From Ciona intestinalis (Eukaryota > Chordata > Ascidiacea > Phlebobranchia > Cionidae), in the NCBI RefSeq assembly GCF_000224145.3, contig NC_020167.2, positions 3,292,977 to 3,356,976 of the forward strand: 64,000 nt of DNA. Direction: 5' to 3'. Below, one piece after another: positions 1-13,430 of this stretch. Positions within the stretch are counted from its first letter, which is position 1, and every line of letters begins with the position of its first letter. The notes under the pieces are model-generated. The model saw nothing but the letters and a program-made list of their open reading frames with translations. It did not search any database and had not been told where the DNA came from. The translations under genes were made by a program, and so were the position numbers.

Positions 1-3000
1 GGTCTGACGTCATCCATACTTTTGCGTCATCTATGAACTTTAGAAGATCACTGTGGAATTCGCAAATACCAGATTAGATCAGGGATTTAAAGGCATTTCT
101 TTTTTTGCATTTTAAAAAAATGCACAATTTCACATATAATGCGCGAGTTGGGGTAAGAAGGTGCATTGTCCTGTTTTAAAGTAAACAAAAAACGATTACC
201 GAATTCTATAACCTGATCCCCACGACCCTACAAAGAAACAATATTAAATGTAAAAACCCGAATATAAAATATAGGATATTATGTTCGAATTTTTTTCACC
301 TCACCCCACCGTACTAGTTATATATGAGAAAAAACGGGTGAAACAACTCAGAGCCAATAATGGTTTTTGAATTTATTTAAATCTTATTGTTACTTACACT
401 AAGGTTGGTACATTATGGTCGTCAATCATAACACGGTAGACATGATTGTCGAATTTTGTTTCGTCATAACCCCTCTCGCCTGTTTTGAAAATTAAGTGAT
501 AAAAGTCATCTTTAACAAAAAATTATATTGGTACAAAACTGACCAAAACAGTGTAGGCAATGCTTTGGTGTTAATATGTAAAAGAGTAACATATTTGTTG
601 TACAAAAAGTAATTACGATAACAAGTAAAATTATTGAATGATTTTCACTCTTCCTCGCGTACCCATAAATACAACGACAGTCGTAATACACATCTGCCAG
701 CGAGTTATCTCGTGCACAAGTTTGTAGGTGATTTTGGTTCTGTACGGCTGACAATTTGGACTACGCATTAGTGACATTTCAGAGCATTACATGTCTTTCG
801 CCTTATCCAAAGACACAGATTAAACTCACAATAGTAGGACCACACATGATTTTTATACAAATAACTTACTGCATAAGTTGTAGATGCGAAACTTGTCCGG
901 GTGCTTCGTCTTGAAGAAACGGCTTACCTCCCCGATCGGGTTTCGGAACAAACTTTGTCGTCCACTGCTTGGGAACGACATTGCAATCACGTGGTCAGTG
1001 ACGTAGGTGAGGTCAAGGTCAAACCCGTCTTTCTGCGGAAAACGACAAATGGGTATAGTAATCTATCTTATTTGTTTTTAAGGAAAAATGAATGAAGGAA
1101 AAAGAATAAATTTTGCAACATATTTATCCTCGCGTTACGGGGCAGTGATGGTCGTTAAACCACGGGGGTATTTTATACACGTCGTGCTCCCTTGCGAGTT
1201 ATCATGTTTTTTTTCTTGTTGTTTTTTTTTTATGTGTGGCCGACAAATAGGACACATCATGAAGGGCCACTGGGTTGCGGCGATTGCAGTTGTCTTTCCA
1301 AAGACCTCTGCAGTTGTCTTGCCTAAATAAGGTAATTGACGTTGTTCGTGTTATTACCCTGTATCGACGCTTGTTCTGTGATATTGTTCTTCTGCTTGAA
1401 GCCTTCATTTGTTGATGGGAATAAAATATTCTTGCTAATCGAACCACACGCAGCAAACGGGCCAACACAACCAATCTGAAAACAACAAAACCCAACAGTT
1501 AAAAACACATTACGTAATATAGACAGTTGCATATTACAAACATAGCCGGTATAAATTTACGAACCGACGTTTTGACGGGTCAAACACGTACAAATTGTGT
1601 ATATAAAACACAAATGACAGAAGGGGTATAAGACGTAGTGGTATTGTGTGACGTAAAGTGGTATGTGTGACGTAGTAATATACCTCCCCAAACCATCGGC
1701 TCCTGTTTCTTGCACGTATTCATCTAACACAGTGTAAAATATCGTGACGACGAATGTGACAACGATAATCAAACCATCAGCAACCTCCCAGGGGTTGGTG
1801 AAGAAATTCTTGGGCCTATAAATGTCAAAAGTATTTAAAAAATCCTTTGTTTAATTAATATGTCTAATATACTGTGCAGTACGATGGATATCTCATATTC
1901 TTTTATTGTGTGTTTTCACAACAAAGGTAAAAATGGACCATCTTACACAGGACTATACTATATAGTAGGGTAATGGGGTGGGATGGGTTTTTATTCCCAT
2001 TTTATGTTCGATTTGGTAGTAAACAAAAAATATTCACGGAACTGTATAACCGTAGTCCCGCCAGTCTAAAAAAAACGTTGTTAAAAGAAGGTCGGTAAAT
2101 ATGTGACACAGGGTGCTAATGATTTCCCATCACACCCCATGGTAGCTTAAATTACATTCCAAAGACTTGGTGGGGAAGCACGGAACGCCAAACTAAGCCT
2201 TATTATACCGTTAACCTAAACAACTACAAATTGCGAAAAGTGATACATATAGCCTACAAGACTAACTTAGTAGAACCACAAAACCCAGTGACATGAAAAA
2301 TATAACGAAGACCATGTCTTTGTAATCAGTCATTTTCCATTTATTTGCTTATTCAAGCTATGTTAATTTTTAACTATTCCTCAACTGCATGCAAATTAAT
2401 TTTGGGTTCGATGGGAACTAAATTATCATCGATCTGTTGGCAGTAATGTGGTAAAAGCATAAACAAGAAAACATATTACGAGTAATAGAGGGTTTTGGTA
2501 TGGGTTTTGGTATGCCGTGATAATACACTAGGGTAGGGTAAAACGGGACACCTTTAGCACATATACCATCTAAATAACTGGACCGTGTTTTAAACAATTA
2601 ACAACGGTATATATAGGAGTCATGAGGATACCGTTTTATAATCTTTGAATGTTCTTTGTTCACTACCACATTGGCCAAGAACATATCTTAAAAGGTGTTC
2701 CAGCTTCCCCCACCCTACTATATAATACATTGTGTTGTACATAAAGTTACCCGTATGCAAATATCCTTAATCCTAAATCCAGCATGAAATAACAAGAAAG
2801 AGCCAAAGCCATCCCGTCATAAAAGGATTGGGAAGATTCACTTTTTCCTGGAAGACTGAGATCAATGATCATGAGGATGATGTCCAAGAAAATTAGGAAG
2901 ACTCCAAAGACTCGCATCCCTAGATGATCAATCACTGCTCGGACACGAAACTGGACGCGACTGTGAACGAAGAGAAAAATGATCATTATCAGTACCTCGC

Positions 3001-3366
3001 TCACAATTCAAGTTACATCCGCGAATTCATATATTTTATTACAGTTTAATCACCATTTACAACTAAACACACTTACCCTACACCAGTAGTAGGTATCTCC
3101 ATTCTCCCATCGTCCACTCCATGTTCATTCTCGCCCCACCATAGACCTGAAATCTCGGGTATATCTATTCGTTCCTTTTCACTCGGTCCTTGGTCTACAT
3201 CATTCCAATGAACTTTCTTAACCGATTCACTTTTTCTTGGCGCAGCTTTCGGCGGAGCAGTGACGTCACCATTTATCGTGACGTCAACGACGTTCCGCAT
3301 GACTGCACCGTCAACGCCAACTAAATCAGCTGGAGGACTAAAATCTGAACCGTCGAATCCCTCCAT
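1..3366 (-). CDS. Ci-VSP (TPTE family): Voltage-sensing phosphatase Ci-VSP, 5' part (7 exons, cut by window edge)
   Basis: A plasma-membrane voltage sensor coupled to a PTEN-like phosphoinositide phosphatase. Coding exons on the minus strand are 3077-3366, 2751-2960, 1684-1815, 1358-1475, 870-1032, 398-479 and 1-50 (continuing left). All junctions are in frame with GT-AG ends. Exon 1 is the acidic cytoplasmic N terminus starting [12 protein letters not shown]. Exon 2 holds S1 with its buried Asp ([17 protein letters not shown]) and S2; exon 3 holds S3. Exon 4 holds S4 with regularly spaced Arg ([16 protein letters not shown]) and the basic phosphoinositide-binding linker ending NKRRYR. Exons 5-7 begin the phosphatase domain ([20 protein letters not shown]). 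The catalytic CKGGKGR loop lies outside the window. I recognise the protein as Ci-VSP from memory. The N terminus appears six residues shorter than the published form (see findings). Confidence 0.97.
725..850. repeat. SINE-like repeat fragment
   Basis: The segment CTGACAATTTGGACTACGCA followed by TTAGTGAC resembles the SINE body seen more clearly at 49030-49240. It is old and weakly matching. Confidence 0.4.
1961..2146 (-). mobile_element. MITE copy, diverged (VSP intron 2)
   Basis: Starts TATAGTAGGGTAATGGGG and carries the family's GGTAGTAAACAAA core in minus orientation. The right end is degraded to TTTCCCATCACACCCCAT. Confidence 0.6.
2527..2724 (+). mobile_element. MITE copy (VSP intron 2)
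   Basis: Near full length (about 195 bp), with the core GTTTTAAACAATTAACAACGG and a right end CCCCCACCCTACTATATA. It is the second copy of the family in the same VSP intron, in the opposite orientation to the first. Confidence 0.8.
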
Positions 3367-4422
3367 GGTAAAAGAGTGATGTACATATCACTGAAGGTGG
3401 TGGTAAATGTGTAGCAATGTAGTTGGCCGAAGCTGCATTCGTTTATCATTAACTTGGTGTGTATAGGCACAGGCCGGTGTGCATTGGATGCAGTAAAGCA
3501 AAACTGTTTTTGTTTGTCCGCTATTGTGTGCGGAATTTGGTAAATAAATGAAACACGTCATTCAAAAAAGATATGTTACACCTCCGTTTCGTATTAATGT
3601 GTTAACAAGTTAGTAATTAAAAAGTAACCTATTTATCGTTTTTCAAGTTATCACATATATAACTTCGCGAATAAATATAATTTTCTTGTTTATGTAGGAC
3701 TGAAAATTTGGACAACCCATAAGGGACTACTGGGTTAGCGCAATCAACCTTTAAGTATTTTGCTTAAGGACTTACAAAACCTACAATAGTACCAGCGTCC
3801 AGCTTCGAAACCACACCGTCAAAGCTAGAGGCGGGCTCTAACTTTGTTCCACGACAGCAGAAAAACATTTGAGCTTGGAATATGTCTAACGGGTGTCATA
3901 CCTAAAACTACAGCATCAAAAATGGAAAATGTGCACAGATTTATTAGGTCTTTTAGTCAGAGAGTCTGCGATGAACATACAGTGCGTAATTACAAGTGCA
4001 TGTGGAATACTGGTTCAGAGGGTAAGGTATTAACGTAACTGTGCCAAGAATTAGCAACTGTAAAATATGGTAAAACTGAATCTAGATTTGAAATACAAGG
4101 TTATGAAACTACGTGGTATTGGCTGGAGAAGACAGGGGGTTCTCAGAAAGTTGGGCTAAAATTGAATAAAGTTGCTTTTATATAAGTTTTGTACAGACTT
4201 TCTTAATGGTTAATTTAGAAACTTTACACAATCAAAATAAAATAACTTTCGGAGTTTAAGAGCGATGATCAGGAAATAGTTACACTGGAGTAGCAAGAAC
4301 GTAGTTAAAAATTATGTAAAACGTTTTGTTTTTGTACAATATCGGTCTACATGAAAAATGCAATTGGTAATGAAAAATAAATGTAAACTGAATTGAAAAA
4401 GAGGGAACACTCGAATTCAGGA
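3367..4422. other. Intergenic: VSP 5' flank and ring-finger gene 3' flank
   Basis: No gene recognised. Contains a SINE-like fragment near 3690-3815. It should hold the VSP promoter and 5' UTR and the 3' UTR of the ring-finger gene. The short open frames here have no coding character. Confidence 0.6.
3690..3815. repeat. SINE-like repeat fragment
   Basis: Shares AATTTGGACAACCCATAAG and ACTACTGGGTT with the copy at 49030-49240. Only the body is recognisable. Confidence 0.5.
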
Positions 4423-7400
4423 TTAAACAGCAAGGTGCTCCTGCTGCTGCTCTGATGTTTTTGGTTCAGTGAAGTTACTTGTGGACTGTGCTTGTTCATC
4501 ATCTGTGGTTGTTGTAGAGGCTGGTGGGCTGGGTTCTGTGGCAATGATGGCCTAGTTTGTAGATTGAGGTTAAGAGTTGTGCTTGGCAGTATTTAGTAGC
4601 GGTTTTGTATCACTCTACCACAAAGGCACGGTATATAGAATGTATGAATGAATGTATCTTATTTATTCAAGAGGAAATGGTAGCTGTTAAGGTGGCTGAA
4701 CACAGAATTCGCTTGCAAAGTCGTATGCAAACCTGTGTTCAATTCCGCATGCGGCAGCAAAATCCAAACAAAACGGACGAATTCCGGATACTGTGTACAG
4801 CCACCTTTATTGTCCAGTGCCATGACATAGTTAGTTAACGCATATGCTTTTAACCCTAACCAAGAGGTAATGAGTTTAAGGTTCGTCGCTGCTACCATTG
4901 TTTGCATATGTGTCTTTGGGCAAGAGACTTAACAGCAATTGCTCCAACCCAGTGCTCACTATGAGATTGTTTTAGTTTTCACCGATAAATATAAAAAAAA
5001 ACCCAAAGTTACATTTGTGGTAACTTGTAAGCTGGCATGAAATGTATAAAACCCATGTTATATAATGACTGCCGTTTTTAAATTATGCAATTTCACTGAA
5101 AAAGCCTTTTTATATATAGACTGCTCTCTTTAATAATTGATTAGACAGACATGATTATAAATTTACCTCCATTTCCATATCTTGATTGACAGAATTAACT
5201 GAGACCAGAGCCCCATCATTAAAATGGCCACTATCATTGTCCTGAAATAACATGTAATGTCAAATAAATCTGTCATTGTCCCTTGCCTCCCAATTAACGT
5301 GCTGCATTGATTTTCTGTCTATTGCTTGTATGGTTTATTCGCATCTACACAAACAGCTGCCTTGGACAATTACCGTACTGATTAATTATAGCAGCAACAA
5401 CTAAAATTAAAATATAATTACCAAATAAAGACCAAGGCTGAGTCTAAAGGTCAACCTTTTAGGTCTTTAACCAAAAATGTTAAAGCAAAAAAAAAATTGC
5501 AAAATTCTTGAAATTCATTTAAGAACACATGGTGTCCATATAAAACATTAAACAAAAATTTAAACTTCTTAAACTTTGAATGATAGTTATAAGGCCAATC
5601 TGGTCAAAATACAACCAGAATAAAATGCATTTAACATTAGAAGTTGTATTATTTTGAGGCCTAGAACTTTATTTTCATATCCAGTAAAGCACTCATGCAT
5701 TTTGAAACTTTTACGGAGTTTTTGTTTAGTGTATTACCACCAACAATAAAATTTATTTTTCCTTGATTGCAGATGCAAAAAAGAGTGGACAAAAACAATG
5801 CAAACGAAATTTACTTGAGTATTTTCCTGATTGTGTTTTTAAACAATAAATATCGCTATTTTAACATCTGCAAATATTCTTAGTTTACTACCTTTTCAGA
5901 CAAGAAATTATATGAAAGTATGTCATACTCGACACTACCCTAATATTAATTCAAGTTGTGCACAAAGAAAAAGCTGTAGTTTTTTTGTGCAAAGTTTCGA
6001 AATGCATTACTGGATATTACTAAATATAAAATCAATTCAAGTTGTAATGTAACAATATTACAACTTACAAGTTGTGACATATTAATATTTTAAGTCATAG
6101 TGTAATCTTGATTCAAGTTGTGATGTAGGCCATGTAGGTCTCAAATTATACAACTCGTCATATCAAAACAATACAAGCTATTTTTATCCTAAATGTGCTT
6201 TATTCGTGATGTATTTTGACCAAGTTAGGTTCCCATAGATAGTAGCCAGTATGTGAATTGGTGGCAGTTTACATGCAGTATTTATAAGGATTTGATTAAC
6301 ACAGAAGGGCATGAGTTATTCATTAGGAAGTAATTACCAAGTCTACCTGATGAAGCAAACATAAACGTTACAATGCCAACAACAAGATTGTATGTAATTT
6401 GAATGCTTGGGGAAAACTGGTAGAACAAAATTAGACCACACTAATAAGAAAGCATGATAACGCACCTCACAATTCCCAGTGGTCTTGATAATGTTGATTT
6501 TGCACATCGGACATGTGTGCTTTGTATGCAGCCATGGATCTACACACTTCTTGTGAAATATATGCCTGCAAAGATCAATATTTTAATATCCACCATGACA
6601 GGAGATGAGTAAAACCTATATATCGGTTTAAGCTCTCAGAAATAACATGGCTTATACAAATGAATTGGGCTGTGTAGAAATGTCAAATGGGCTCTATAAA
6701 TACATTGAGTATTTTGGTATACACCAGTAGCAATTAAAGACATAGCAGAAATAGCACTAAATAGAACAAGCCAACTCAGTGCTGTTTAAATTAGACACAA
6801 GATTTAAAAACATGGCCCCAGGGCATTTTATGAGGATTTTATATTTATTAGTCATGCAAGAACTGTATCATGTACGAACATGTTCCTAGAAGCTTGGTGG
6901 GGAGAATAACAAACATATTATTACGTGATTTACTAATCATGTGTTCTGGCAGTTCTGCTATACCGTATCTTCAAGTAAACGTGTGTGAATAATTTATGAA
7001 GCAGAATAGTTACAAATAATTTTGAATTGTTTTAGTGGTTACTTAAATAGTAACAATGGTTTTACAATGAGCAATAACCAGAAATAAATGTTATTACTTA
7101 TAATATACCATTGAGGAGGCAATTTTACTTTAAAAGTTTTAGCGGTAAATCCAATGGGGGACATATTATGTGTTTTTAAAACAAACTATGTACCTGTATA
7201 ATATATTACTAAACAAACAAATTAGGGTTTTAAATATTGGTGTATACCACAGGTTCTCAAAGTGTGTGCTAAAAATAGACCTCAGTGTGCTGTAAAAATA
7301 TCTCTTTTAAAAAGAGTTTTGGTATATGTTGTGTAAAATATGACCATTTTTAAGATTGTTGTCTAACAGATGCAGAAGATTCAAATGTGCCCCACACCTA

Positions 7401-10400
7401 AAAGTTTTAAAACCCAGTGTACCATAGACTTACCGGCAAGGTAATTCACGAACCACTTCAGCTGTCTTATAGTTTTCAATACAAATGGCACACACAGATT
7501 CTGTTGATACAATCTCATCATTTGGTTTAATGGTTCTAGTTTTCAACTGCATGACAGCGCGCTGGGCCAACCGGTTACGATGGCGCTGTATGTTGAAAAC
7601 AAATAGGAGAATGCGCGGTTACTTAAGTAGTACTGTCATTCTAAATACATAAAGAAGTTATAAATTAACCACAGTAAATAAGCATACATGTACTCAATGA
7701 TACTCTCAGTTTTTAGGCTTAATATTAGTGAAAAACTAGGGAAAACCATTTTTTAAGTGCTATTAATTGTTGGCCTACCTAGCAACAGATGACAAAACAA
7801 AAAAGACATTTTAATGGCTTTAACCTACTGCATAATATAAAGGCAGATAATCAATAGATACAAAGACTCTTGAAAGGTGTTTCTGATAAGCGGCTCATTT
7901 TGCATCAGCATAATTCTTTATAGAGAAATCAATAACAGACATTGGCATACCATTCCACGATTGTGAGCTTGTAGTATTCGTAGTCGTTGGATGTAATAAA
8001 ATATAAGCCACGCCAAAGACACAAGCATTAGAATCATGAATGACACCGATACAAATATGATTGAAGTCCTTTCAAGTTGAAATCTATAAAAATTATAAAA
8101 AAGGATAGGAGTGTAAAAAACAGGGACATGATTTTTTTGCTTAGGCCTAATGTAGCTGATTTTTGTGTCCTGACTCCTGTATCGCACATTGTATTCATAC
8201 AATGATTCCCAAATCTTACACCAGGTGTACTACTCACCGAACAAGAATTGTGTTTTAAGTTGTATTCAAGCAATCAAGCAACTCAATTAGTTGTAACAAA
8301 TTCACTTTTTAAAAAAGTGGTCTCTGGTCTGGTATGCGCATTAAAAAAAGAGCAAAAAACGAAAACTAGTATGTAAGTTTAAAAAATCTTAAGCGTAGGC
8401 TACATTATGTATTCATGTATAAACATTGTTTTAGGAAATTTTTGTTTTTGTATAAACGTGCTCAAATAAATTGAAAATAGTGCTTGGCCTGAAGACAGAA
8501 TGCTCACAGCTGGTATTCAGGAAGTGGTTCTTAATTATAACCACACCGACCTGAAGGGCAGAGTGCAGTATGTTATGATTCAAAGCATTTCCAACTCAAA
8601 TCATGACAGGCCTGTATAATTATCACTGTTTCAAAGCATATCAGTTGACTCCCCACATAATTAGTAACTTGATTAATAAAATTAACCACAATTCAAGTTC
8701 TTACCCGCTTGTTTCTGGATATTCTTTCCCAGCTTCGACAAAACAATTCACTTTTGTTCCTTGCTGAGCCAAGTTACCAACGCTTATTCCAAGCCCATAT
8801 TTTATCATGACAGAAACAATTTTGGTTGAATCTGCATTTAACAGTTTTTGTTAAATAAAACAGTCAACACTGTGCAATAAATAAAACAGTCACTACTGTC
8901 CCGTTATTAGGTAATGAAATAGCAATTTAGGAAAATTTGTAAGGTAATTTATTAAATTGTAATTGGTAATTGCAAAAATCAATGTGTTTACCAAGTTTAC
9001 AGATTGTGCAAACTGAAACCTTGGATATGGCATATAAGTCAAGGACGGTCACACATTGTATTGTAGCCTACACATTTTGTAGGTATAGATTTATATTATT
9101 GCATTGGCTATGCATTGTTTATACAGTCAATGGGCTAAAACACAGTCAATACTGTCCAGTTATTGGGTAACGAAACAGCAATTCAGAAAATTTGGAAGGT
9201 AGTTTTTTAAATTGGAATTGCACAAATCAATGCGTTACATAGTTCACAATCACATATTCATAGACCATGACATGATCACACATTAAATTGTAGGTAAAGA
9301 TTTATATTATCGCATGGGCTATGTAATTACTAATATATATACAATATATAAATACCTATTTATATATATTTAATATATATATATATATATATCCATGTTA
9401 TTCAAAACTGAACTTAAATAAACTGCCAACAAAATTATTCTTATCAGTTTTACGACATATAATAGCTATGGAAAATGTTAGAACTTTTCAAATATATACT
9501 TAATTTTTACAGACACTTTAGGGACGCAACATTGTTCTATCAACCTAACAAAGTGTTTACCTGCATGGCTCATTGTCTCTAAGTTTGTGTTCTTTTCCAA
9601 ATCATAAACTATTATGCCGCTGGCATTCCATTTTGCAGCCTGTTAAATGAGATTAATTTATGTATTATTCCTGCAGGGCCTACTTTAAATAAAAGGACAA
9701 ACATCTAATCAGTTTATATGGGCTTAAATCAAAAGCAAATATACTAAAATGTTGTTACAGACATACTATCATTACTATGTATTTGATATCCAATGTGTTT
9801 TTCTTTCAAACATTTACTAAAACCAATGACATATGATCTGAATTGTTTAACAGAATGGACATTTAATACAGACAAACAAATAGGTGCATTCTGTGGGAAT
9901 AAATGCAAACAAACTAGTATTCGGTTGATACACTGTTGTAATTTCATCTTGTGATATTTGCTCAAACTATTGAAAACAAGTCAGTCCTAAGAATATTTTA
10001 TTGAATCAGGGCACAACATCATACCAAAATCAACTCGTTACATTTTTACAACCTGTTTTTATCAAAGACTGTAAACACGAAAATTTCTACCAGCCATTGT
10101 TGTACAGTTTAATATTGTCTTTTTCAAGACATTGAATAAATCGGGGCTTTCCAAACTGGGGGAGTTTACATATTTTACACAAAGTATATTAAACAATTAA
10201 CCATGAATGATAGCCCTAAATTTTAAAAGATTAAAAGGAGCTACAAACAAAAAGTTCGTGCAGCGGTAAAATAGATACCCACACAGAAGTTCATATTCTG
10301 TCCTGTATTAATTTTTACTTACGTTGTCAATTTTTTCTGCAAAAGTGCAATTTCCGCGTGAAACCAAAGCAAGCCATGGAGATGGGAGATGAACAGAGCC

Positions 10401-11431
10401 GTAGTTAAACTTACAGCCATCTCTTATATCATTACTGGTCACCGCGTATACTATTTGACCAGAGATATTTTTTATAGGAGAGTGGAAACCATATCTACCT
10501 ACTTCATCAAGTGGATCTGTTGAACCCTGTCAACATACAAGACAAATTAACATACTTAAAATTTTAAGTGTATAGCATACAAGACAAATTAACATACTTA
10601 AAATTTTAAGTGTATAGCCTAAACTGAATATACTCCACAAAAATTAGGCGAGCATTTTAAACAGTTACAGCCAAAACTCATTAAGAATTGAGCCTGTGTA
10701 AATAAAAATAGTAAATACCATTTGTGGAGAGTTGTACAAGTAGTGAGTTTCAAATTAGGAATTGATTTGATGATTTCATTTGATTTTATATATATATATA
10801 TTATTATAAATATTGTATACATTATATGAACCAAGATATGTTTTATTAGAATGAATGTTACATGATATTCTTGGTACTCTAAATAAACTTAGCCGATCGC
10901 AGTTACTTTAGGTTTTTCCTCAGCCAACCAAAATTTAGTCGTATATTTTGATGTTTAGTCAGCTGACTAAATTGCTGTGCATTACTTATGACAGAACAGA
11001 AGTTAGTTGAACTAAATATTTCATTTTACTCGGGTGACTAAAAAAGCAAAATTCAATTCAGAAGGCAGATATTAAGCCTAGTCAAAATTGATTATTGATA
11101 ACCTAGGACTTAGGCAGTTACGTATTTCATTTTAAATTGGTTCAACAATAAAATATATGACCCTGCATTGGACATACAATTGTACCATATGAAACATGCT
11201 CTAATGCTAATGCCTGTAGCTGCAGTAATAAAATAGGAATTTAAAAAACAGCAGCAATAAAATAGCAATTACCAATGTAACAGTGGATCCGACATGTGAA
11301 TCTTTGTATTGAAATTGAACAAAAGCACCATAGTAAGAATTGCTTCTACTAGATTCATCAGTACTTAGTCCCATAATTCCATGTGACAACAACACCATCA
11401 GGAAAATGCACAAATGTGTTAAACGTATCAT
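4423..11431 (-). CDS. Goliath-type PA-TM-RING-H2 E3 ubiquitin ligase (385 aa, 9 coding exons)
   Basis: A membrane-bound ubiquitin ligase of the goliath/GRAIL group (RNF128, RNF130, RNF149, RNF150), which works on endosomal or secretory membranes. Exons: 11273-11431, 10323-10526, 9561-9639, 8705-8831, 7951-8083, 7434-7585, 6466-6565, 5167-5241, 4423-4551; total 1158 nt. Residues 1-22 form a signal peptide ([20 protein letters not shown]). A protease-associated luminal domain covers about 60-175 and includes [20 protein letters not shown]. One membrane helix lies at about 197-220 ([20 protein letters not shown]). The RING-H2 is C266-x2-C269 ... C284-x-H286-x2-H289-x2-C292 ... C303-x2-C306, complete. 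The tail is acidic and Ser/Thr/Gln-rich, ending EQQQEHLAV. Which vertebrate member it matches one-to-one cannot be decided here. Confidence 0.93.
4825..5065. repeat. tRNA-derived SINE-like element
   Basis: Contains CTAACCAAGAGGTAATGAG then TTTAAGGTTC, resembling a decayed tRNA head with a B box, followed by the reverse complement of the body seen at 49030-49240 (GTCTTTGGGCAAGAGACTTA; CAATTGCTCCAACCCAGTG). It lies inside the ring-finger gene, between its last two coding exons. Confidence 0.6.
9345..9392. repeat. AT microsatellite
   Basis: Near-pure TA dinucleotide run in an intron of the ring-finger gene. Confidence 0.8.
10534..10617. repeat. 42-bp tandem duplication
   Basis: Two adjacent identical 42-bp units starting CATACAAGACAAATTAACAT, in intron 1 of the ring-finger gene just upstream of exon 2. 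Confidence 0.9.
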
Positions 11432-13430
11432 ACTTATGTAAACCTCTTAAGTAACATTTACTAGTCACAGCTTCTTCCTGGTACAAAAATCTTGTAATGA
11501 ACTTATTAATCACACGCATGTTTGAGTGTGAGCGTTATACTATACGCTACTGTATAATTATAAACAGACTGTCCAACGAGTAACTAATCTAATACAATAG
11601 TTATATCAATATACCACGTTACCTGACATGCACGCACGTATGTTAGTATGTAGATACGTCATAGCACAACCTGACGTAAAAGCGTTCGTTCCTATGCACA
11701 GAAACGTAACTAACGTACAAACACAACCGCAATGCATAAACAATGCAAGCATTACTCCAGTGTCTACAAATTTCTCCTTACTATACCTATTCAACAGACC
11801 GTAACCGATTCGTTCGAAACAAAATGTAAGCAGGGGACTGTCCAAGAACTCGACCTTATTTTATTGGTTTCTTTGACCAATAGCGAAGACTGTGATAAAA
11901 AATATATAAACGTGGCAATAAATAAAGGAGTGAAACAACAAAAACAAGACTGCCGAGTCAAATAGCGTTTATAATAATTTTGATCACGCAAAATACTACT
12001 AACACTGACATACTTTCTGAAAAATTGTGTAGCTTCTCATTATAGCTTGCCACGTTTCTACTTAATGAGCTTATTTACTACGGTATCGCGCTACGGTAAA
12101 TTTGCCATTGCACGTCTTATATTGTTCGGCGTAATGCGGATATCCCTAATGGCCAATCGCTGTCGTGTAAACAATATAGGGAATTAATAACTGCTTCTCC
12201 GTGTATAAACGTTCGGAAATTGGTGACCAAAGCGAAACATCCTTGCTGCAAAGACAATAGTTCAATATCCGTAACTATAGGGGTAAATTACTTAATATTC
12301 CGTGAATTGAGATATACCGTTGCCCGAAACAACGGGATTTCCCGTTCTCGTATATCAACAGTCCATGGCAAATAACAAAATGCACCTTGTGCTTTGCAGA
12401 TGTCGGTTAAGTTAGAGCATAATAAGCTACACTCTAACTGATGTTTTATTTAAACGCGACAATTAAAGAGAACAAATTATAGTGTAGAACATATATAGTA
12501 GGGTTGGAAAAGATGGGACATCTTTAGCACATAGTATCCAAATATCCTAATCGTGTTTTAAACAAATAATAGCGCTCTATAGGAGTCGTCAGAATACAGA
12601 TTTATAATTCATTAAATGTTCTTTCTTTACTACCAAATCGGACGAGAATTTAGAATGAAAAGGTGTCCCATCTTCCCCTATTCTACTATATCTCACATTT
12701 TTGTTTTGTCCGCTCGCTGGCTTTTTCAAGTAACTAGTGTAAAACAATAAGTCCCAGCACCCCATTCCAAAAGTACTCCCCGTATACAATGATTTTAAGA
12801 CGTGTACCATGGAAGTGTATGATCGATGGCGGGGGGTTTTGGTGGTACAGAAAAACCATTCGCAACGTATTCAATTTGTGTGGGTGGATACGATGGTATA
12901 CATATATGTTTTCAGCCTCTTTTTCCATAGTTTTGCCGGTTTTGGTGAGATTTAGCGGGAATTTAATATTTGCAACATAATATTGCACTTTTCTTTGAAA
13001 AAAAAGAATAGAAAAGAGTTTCCCACTTTACCCCATGTCCCAATTCTCTTCGCCCTACTACATTTACACTACCTATAACCGCTTGTAGTTTACGCGACAT
13101 AATATACTTCTTCACGTGGTGGGCAATATCTGGTAGCGTATATTTAACCGCCGTATTTGCTTTAATCCAAAGAAACTATACTCAAAGTAAAAAGAACGCC
13201 TAAGTTCATTCGCAATGAAGCATGAAGTATTTTACTGCCACAAGGGGCGTTATATGAACTGACAAATATTTGTTGAGTGGTTTTGAAAGTGAATTGAATC
13301 ATAAGGGTCTATTTGCTTCCTCTCATACTATTAATAGGTTAATTTTGACTTTGGCTTTAATACTTCTTATTACCAGAAAGAACCAATAGTTTTGCATTAG
13401 CATTTGTAAAACACGCTTCAGGACACAGCA
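11432..13430. other. Intergenic between ring-finger gene and SMB-only gene
   Basis: About 2 kb between divergently transcribed genes, so it should contain both promoters. Holds one MITE (12494-12691) and a MITE-end-like stretch near 13020-13065. No exon recognised. Confidence 0.6.
12494..12691 (+). mobile_element. MITE copy (intergenic)
   Basis: Full length, with TATAGTAGGGTTGGAAAAG at the left and CATCTTCCCCTATTCTACTA at the right end. Confidence 0.85.

Noticed and set aside
4347-4544. Frame [20 protein letters not shown] on the minus strand
   Set aside because: The other frame ([16 protein letters not shown]...) joins the preceding exon in phase 0 and ends at 4423, so this one is a shadow.
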